Assembly (NCBI GenBank): GCA_023416195.1 | Contig: JAEZID010000258.1 | Location: 1 to 8,593, forward strand | Direction: 5' to 3' | Source: Pseudomonadota bacterium | GTDB taxonomy: Bacteria; Pseudomonadota; Alphaproteobacteria; Azospirillales; Azospirillaceae | DNA length: 8,593 bases | Shown here: piece after piece, positions 5,651-8,593 of the stretch | Numbering within the stretch: the first letter of the stretch is position 1 | How the letters are laid out: each line of letters starts with the position of its first letter | The notes under the pieces: model-generated | What the model was told of the DNA's origin: nothing | What the model saw: only the letters and a program-made list of their open reading frames with translations | The model's database searches: none | Translations under genes and position numbers: made by a program

Positions 5651-5771
5651 GGAAACCATAACTCTTTTTCGGAATCCTTTCTACAATCATCGCATCCATA
5701 AGTAGACGAACAGTGGCGTAACGCCCTTCCCTTTGATCTGCCCGATCTGAAGATGAAATCCGCACGATCAA
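5643..5771 (-). CDS. Possible small protein upstream of the winged-helix gene
   Basis: On the minus strand a frame stays open from just after a TAA (about 5787) to TGA at 5645-5643. From TTG at 5771 it encodes 42 residues, MIVRISSSDRADQREGRY... ending KKSYGFPS; GTG at 5765 would give 40, and ATG at 5699 only 18. The peptide is basic with a plausible amphipathic middle (ATVRLLMDAMIVERI), no membrane segment, and no family I recognise. Support: an open frame in DNA of moderate GC, a TATAAA just upstream, and a stop 16-18 bases before the winged-helix start, within that gene's ribosome-binding hairpin. Against: no ATG at the full-length start and no Shine-Dalgarno sequence. It could be a leader peptide whose translation controls the next gene. 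Confidence 0.38.
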   Translation of the reverse strand: MIVRISSSDRADQREGRYATVRLLMDAMIVERIPKKSYGFPS

Positions 5772-5785
5772 ACCAGAATGAGAAA

Positions 5786-5791
5786 TTTATA
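5786..5791 (-). promoter_or_regulatory. Candidate -10 element of the small ORF/winged-helix unit
   Basis: TATAAA on the minus strand (5791-5786) is a 5/6 match to TATAAT. Transcription would begin near 5779, about eight bases before the TTG of the small ORF. No recognisable -35 lies 16-18 bases upstream, so confidence is limited. Confidence 0.35.
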
Positions 5792-5801
5792 TCCCACCTA
5801 T

Positions 5802-5813
5802 CTAGAAAACTCC
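5802..5813. repeat. Right copy of an imperfect direct repeat at the AT-rich island edge
   Basis: CTAGAAAACTCC pairs with CTAGCAAACTTC at 4544-4555 (10 of 12 identical, same orientation). GC-rich sequence of host character resumes at once on its right (CGGCGTTCGGCGC). The coincidence with the composition edge is the reason to list it. Confidence 0.25.
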
Positions 5814-5880
5814 GGCGTTCGGCGCTATCAGTTCCTCACCATCTCTCAATCATAGCCCACCAGCCCGGGACGCCCCGCCC

Positions 5881-7305
5881 ATGACCGCCGCTGCCGTTTC
5901 CACCGTCCTCGACCAGATCCGCGCCGTCGTCGGCCCGAACGGCATCCTCACCACGCCCGAGGACATGGCCCCCTACCTGTCGGAATGGCGCGGGCGCTTC
6001 AAGGGCAACAGCCCGGCGGTGGTCCGCCCGGCCAACACCGAGGAGGTCGCGGCGGTCGTCCGGATCTGCGCCGAGGCCGGCATCCCCATCGTCCCGCAGG
6101 GCGGCAACACCAGCCTCGTCGGCGGCTCCATCCCGTATGAGGAAGGGCGCGAGATCGTGCTCAGCCTGTCGCGGATGAACAGGATCCGCTCCATCGACCC
6201 GCTGAACTACACGATGACGGCCGAGGCCGGCGTCGTGCTGAAGACCGCGCAGGAGGCCGCCAAGGACAAGGACCGCCTGCTGCCCATGAGCCTCGGCGCG
6301 GAGGGCACCTGCCAGATCGGCGGGCTGATCTCCACCAACGCCGGTGGCATGAACGTGCTGCGCTACGGCAACATGCGCGACCTCGTGCTGGGGCTGGAGG
6401 TGGTTCTGGCCGACGGGCGCGTCTGGAACGGCCTGCGCTCGCTGCGCAAGAACAACACCGGCTACGACCTGAAGCACCTGTTCATTGGCGCGGAAGGCAC
6501 GCTGGGCATCGTCACCGCCGCCGTGCTGAAGCTCTACCCGCGCCCGCGCCAGTCGGAAACCGCCTTCGTCGCGGTGCCCAGCCCGGCCGCCGCCATCGAG
6601 TTGCTCGCCAAACTGCGCGAGGCGTCGGGCGACGCGGTCGCCGCGTTCGAGCTGATGTCGCGCCGCTGCCTGGAATTCGCCCTCAAGCACGTCGCCGGCA
6701 CCATCGACCCGCTGTCCGAGCCGTCGCCCTGGTACGCCCTGACCGAGTTGACCACCGGCACCCAGTCCGACGCCTTCCGCGACAACGTCGAGGCGGCGCT
6801 GGGCGAGGCGTTCGAGGCCGAACTCGCCACCGACGCCACGCTGGCCCAGTCGGAGACGCAGGCCAACCAGCTGTGGTTCATCCGCGAGGCCATCGTGGAG
6901 GCGCAGAAGTTCGAGGGCGGCTCCATCAAGAACGACGTGTCCGTCCCCGTCTCCCGCGTCGCCGAGTTCATCGAGCGCGCCGAGGCCGCCGTGGCCGCCG
7001 CCTGCCCCGGCATCCGCCCGACCCCGTTCGGCCATGTCGGCGACGGCAACATCCACTTCAACCTGTCCCAGCCGGAGGGCGCCGACACCGCCGCCTATCT
7101 CGCCCGCTGGGACGAGATCTGCCATGTGGTGAACGAGGTCATCGCCGACTTGGACGGTTCCATCTCCGCCGAACACGGCGTCGGCCGCTTCAAGAAGGAC
7201 GAGATGCCGTCCATCAAGAGCCCCGTGGAGTTCGACCTGCTGCGCGCCATGAAGGCCACGCTGGACCCCAAGGGCCTGCTGAACCCCGGCAAGATGCTGC
7301 CGTAA
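5881..7305 (+). CDS. FAD-linked D-2-hydroxyacid dehydrogenase (D-2-hydroxyglutarate dehydrogenase-like)
   Basis: A 474-residue flavoprotein of the VAO/PCMH fold, full length for the D2HGDH/GlcD/D-lactate dehydrogenase group. The FAD domain shows VRPANTEEVAAVVRICAEAGIPIVPQGGNTSLVGG (48-82), LGAEGTCQIGGLISTNAGG (138-156), YGNMRDLVLGLEVVLADG (162-179) and GAEGTLGIVTAA (203-214). The C-terminal catalytic domain has GHVGDGNIHFN (384-394) with metal-ligand histidines H385 and H392, and SISAEHGVGRFKKDEM (427-442) with E431 and H432. R335 (WFIREA) and K350 (IKNDVSVP) sit where this group holds substrate carboxylates. The reaction is oxidation of a D-2-hydroxyacid to the 2-oxoacid, with electrons passed to an electron-transfer flavoprotein or the quinone pool. 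The motifs suit D-2-hydroxyglutarate better than glycolate, but D-lactate is possible. The start has only a weak GGGAC upstream. A strong terminator follows. Confidence 0.92.
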   Translation: MTAAAVSTVLDQIRAVVGPNGILTTPEDMAPYLSEWRGRFKGNSPAVVRPANTEEVAAVVRICAEAGIPIVPQGGNTSLVGGSIPYEEGREIVLSLSRMNRIRSIDPLNYTMTAEAGVVLKTAQEAAKDKDRLLPMSLGAEGTCQIGGLISTNAGGMNVLRYGNMRDLVLGLEVVLADGRVWNGLRSLRKNNTGYDLKHLFIGAEGTLGIVTAAVLKLYPRPRQSETAFVAVPSPAAAIELLAKLREASGDAVAAFELMSRRCLEFALKHVAGTIDPLSEPSPWYALTELTTGTQSDAFRDNVEAALGEAFEAELATDATLAQSETQANQLWFIREAIVEAQKFEGGSIKNDVSVPVSRVAEFIERAEAAVAAACPGIRPTPFGHVGDGNIHFNLSQPEGADTAAYLARWDEICHVVNEVIADLDGSISAEHGVGRFKKDEMPSIKSPVEFDLLRAMKATLDPKGLLNPGKMLP

Positions 7306-7334
7306 AAGCGTTTTTGAACGACACCGGCGACACC

Positions 7335-7368
7335 GCGACGGGAGCCTGCGGGCTCCCGCGCCTTTTTT
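7335..7368 (+). terminator. Intrinsic terminator after the FAD dehydrogenase
   Basis: CGGGAGCC (7339-7346) and GGCTCCCG (7351-7358) form an eight-pair stem with a TGCG loop. GCG on the left (7335-7337) and CGC on the right (7359-7361) extend it by three pairs around a bulged A at 7338. One C and six T (7363-7368) follow, 30 bases after the stop codon. This is a standard rho-independent terminator and insulates the chemoreceptor gene downstream. Confidence 0.9.
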
Positions 7369-7397
7369 CGCGATTTTAAGGGCGATTTCGATACAAA

Positions 7398-7426
7398 TTG
7401 ATGCACCCGCATGCGGGCGCGATATG
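7398..7426 (+). promoter_or_regulatory. Candidate chemoreceptor promoter with a palindrome in its spacer
   Basis: TTGATG (7398-7403, 4/6) and GATATG (7421-7426, 3/6) are separated by 17 bases. The spacer contains the perfect 12-base palindrome CCCGCATGCGGG (7406-7417). A palindrome between -35 and -10 suggests a repressor or a MerR-like activator site. The promoter match is weak; no sigma-28 or sigma-54 consensus, which chemotaxis genes sometimes use, was found here. Confidence 0.3.
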
Positions 7427-7430
7427 CCAT

Positions 7431-7464
7431 ACTCTAAACCCTTATTCCTTGAATGGTTTAGAGT
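7431..7464. repeat. Ten-base inverted repeat just upstream of the chemoreceptor gene
   Basis: ACTCTAAACC (7431-7440) and GGTTTAGAGT (7455-7464) are perfect complements around 14 bases. Inside, ATTC (7444-7447) and GAAT (7451-7454) can extend the stem after a three-base bulge. It ends eight bases before the GAGGA ribosome binding site. It could be an operator or, if transcription starts near 7433, a 5' stem-loop on the mRNA. Confidence 0.55.
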
Positions 7465-7482
7465 CAGGATCCGAGGACCGGC

Positions 7483-8593
7483 ATGGGTATCGCCTCTCTG
7501 CGCATCGCGCATCGTCTGTTTCTGTTGATCGCCGTCGTCGCCATCGGTCTGGCCGCCATGGTGGCGATCCAGCTGGGCAACACGCGTGGCAACCTGGACG
7601 AACTCAGCCGGGCCAAGCTGAAGAACCTGACCGAAACGGCGGTCGGGATCGCCGGTCATTTCCAGAAGCAGGCCGCGTCCGGCGCCTTGCCGGAGGCCGA
7701 GGCCAAGCGCGCGGCGATGCAGGCCATCGCGTCCATGCGCTACGCCGGGAACGAGTATTTCTGGATCAACAATCTCGACGGCCTGATGGTGATGCACCCG
7801 ATCAGCCCGTCCATGGACAACACCAACGTCCTCAGCCGGACGGATCCCACCGGAAAGCTGTTCTTTCAGGAATTCCTGAACGTGGTGAAGGCCCAGGGCG
7901 CCGGCTGGGTGGACTACATGTGGCCGAAGCCCGGCTCCGAGGCGCCGGTGCCCAAGGTCAGCTACGTGCAGGGCTTCGCCCCCTGGGGCTGGATCATCGG
8001 CACCGGCGTCTATGTGGACGACGTCGAGGCGCTGTTCGCGCACGAGACCAAGGTGACCATCGGTTCGGCCGCTGCCGTCGTGCTGCTGATGGGGCTGCTG
8101 ATCTTCCTGATCGCCCGTTCCATCGCCCGCCCGGTCGCCGATGCCGCCAACATCATCGGCCGCATCGCCGAGGGCGACACCGACGTGACGGTCCCGCCCG
8201 CCCATGGCAAGGACGAGTTGTCGCGCATCAACGCCGCGCTGACCAATCTGCGTGACGCCGTGGCCCAGGCCTTCACCCTGCGCCAGATGGTCGAGGACAT
8301 GCCGATGAGCGTCATGATCGCCGACCGCGACGGCACGATCACCTACCTGAACAAGGCGGTGCGCGAGACCTTGGAACGGGTTTCCGCCGCCCTGCCCATC
8401 CGCCCCGACCAGATCGTCGGCCAGTCCATCGACACCTTCCACCGCAACCCGGCCGGCCCGCGCGCGCGCATCGCCGATCCGGCCAACCTGCCGCACGTGC
8501 TCCGCTTCCGCCTCGGCGAGGAGTGGATCGACCAGCGCGTCAGCGCCATCCGCGACCGCAACGGCAACTACGTCGGCCCGATGGTCACCTGGG
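7483..8593 (+). CDS. Chemoreceptor-like sensor, sCache-HAMP-PAS (N-terminal 370 residues)
   Basis: The gene runs off the window; 370 residues are seen. A membrane segment spans about 11-30 (LFLLIAVVAIGLAAMVA). The periplasmic part, about 35-190, is a single Cache (sCache_2) sensor: EYFWINNLDGLMVMHP (91-106), then GWVDYMWPKPG (141-151) and VSYVQGFAPWGWIIGTGVYVDDV (159-181). A second membrane segment is at about 192-211. HAMP follows at about 212-262 (RSIARPV... IAEGDTDVTVPPAHGKDEL), then a cytoplasmic PAS domain from about 267 (MPMSVMIADRDGTITYLNKA, later FRLGEEWIDQRVSAIRDRNGNYVGPMVTW). sCache_2 domains bind small organic acids and amines. The usual continuation is a methyl-accepting signalling domain, but a kinase or cyclase is possible since the output end is missing. 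The ATG at 7483 has GAGGA (7473-7477) five bases upstream. Confidence 0.88.
   Translation, partial: MGIASLRIAHRLFLLIAVVAIGLAAMVAIQLGNTRGNLDELSRAKLKNLTETAVGIAGHFQKQAASGALPEAEAKRAAMQAIASMRYAGNEYFWINNLDGLMVMHPISPSMDNTNVLSRTDPTGKLFFQEFLNVVKAQGAGWVDYMWPKPGSEAPVPKVSYVQGFAPWGWIIGTGVYVDDVEALFAHETKVTIGSAAAVVLLMGLLIFLIARSIARPVADAANIIGRIAEGDTDVTVPPAHGKDELSRINAALTNLRDAVAQAFTLRQMVEDMPMSVMIADRDGTITYLNKAVRETLERVSAALPIRPDQIVGQSIDTFHRNPAGPRARIADPANLPHVLRFRLGEEWIDQRVSAIRDRNGNYVGPMVTW

Larger units (their letters stand above)
4548..5811. other. AT-rich genomic island with methyltransferase and winged-helix genes
   Basis: Composition changes abruptly right after the tsaC stop and returns to host level near 5811. 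A hand count gives 27 G/C in 60 for 4861-4920 against 44 in 60 for 6061-6120. Codon use changes with it: AAA, TTT, GAA and ATT are frequent in the island and rare in its neighbours. It contains a DNA methyltransferase, a short ORF and a winged-helix protein, but no integrase, transposase or tRNA target. Recent acquisition is inferred; the mechanism is unknown. Confidence 0.7.

Noticed and set aside
5715..5725. Palindrome GGCGT-A-ACGCC
   Set aside because: Short, lies inside the candidate small ORF, and has no promoter element at a meaningful distance.
4548..5880. Complete restriction-modification system or prophage
   Set aside because: No nuclease, integrase, capsid or lysis gene is present; only a methyltransferase, a winged-helix protein and a small ORF.
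5836..8496. An 886-codon open frame on the minus strand
   Set aside because: It is antisense to the dehydrogenase and the chemoreceptor, crosses the terminator, and its peptide is a low-complexity Gly/Ala/Arg/His/Asp mix. Long antisense frames are expected in very GC-rich genes.
1..8593. tRNA, rRNA, CRISPR array or insertion sequence
   Set aside because: No cloverleaf, conserved rRNA stretch, regularly spaced repeats or transposase-like frame was recognised on either strand.

Overview
The window looks like chromosome (or chromid) of a high-GC alphaproteobacterium, most likely Azospirillum or a close relative in the Azospirillaceae/Rhodospirillales. Grounds: very GC-rich third codon positions in most genes (bases 6061-6120 count 44 G/C of 60), a FixK/FnrN-type Crp/Fnr regulator, and a large Cache-HAMP-PAS chemoreceptor. 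The genus is an inference; no rRNA or other marker is present.

Layout. 1-236: the 3' end of a Bcp-type peroxiredoxin. 305-978: a compact vapBC toxin-antitoxin operon (4-base overlap) behind a coaxial double dyad that covers its promoter and start codon. 987-1733 (minus): a Crp/Fnr-family regulator without the Fe-S cysteine pattern of FNR. 1941-2795: a divergently transcribed PhyH-like Fe(II)/2-oxoglutarate dioxygenase. 2802-3449 (minus): an orphan ParA-type ATPase. 3561-4547: a long-form TsaC/Sua5 threonylcarbamoyl-AMP synthase, whose promoter position suggests a leaderless GTG-start mRNA.

4548-5811 is a sharply AT-richer island (bases 4861-4920 count 27 G/C of 60). It carries a small NPPY-type DNA methyltransferase (4696-5337) and, tail to tail with it, a minus-strand unit made of a 42-codon small ORF (5643-5771) followed by a 97-residue winged-helix protein (5334-5627). 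The winged-helix gene's Shine-Dalgarno sequence lies in a hairpin overlapping the stop of the small ORF. A 10/12 imperfect direct repeat sits at the two composition boundaries. This is the best candidate for a transferred, little-described system: an orphan methyltransferase paired with a Mrr_N-like winged-helix protein, perhaps a phage- or defence-derived remnant.

5881-7305 returns to host composition with an FAD-linked D-2-hydroxyacid (probably D-2-hydroxyglutarate-type) dehydrogenase ending at a strong intrinsic terminator. From 7483 to the window end is the N-terminal part of an sCache-HAMP-PAS chemoreceptor, preceded by two inverted repeats. The genes are mostly independent units; only vapB-vapC and the small ORF-winged-helix pair look like operons. 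No gene-free stretch exceeds 300 bases, and no rRNA, tRNA, CRISPR array, integrase or transposase was seen.
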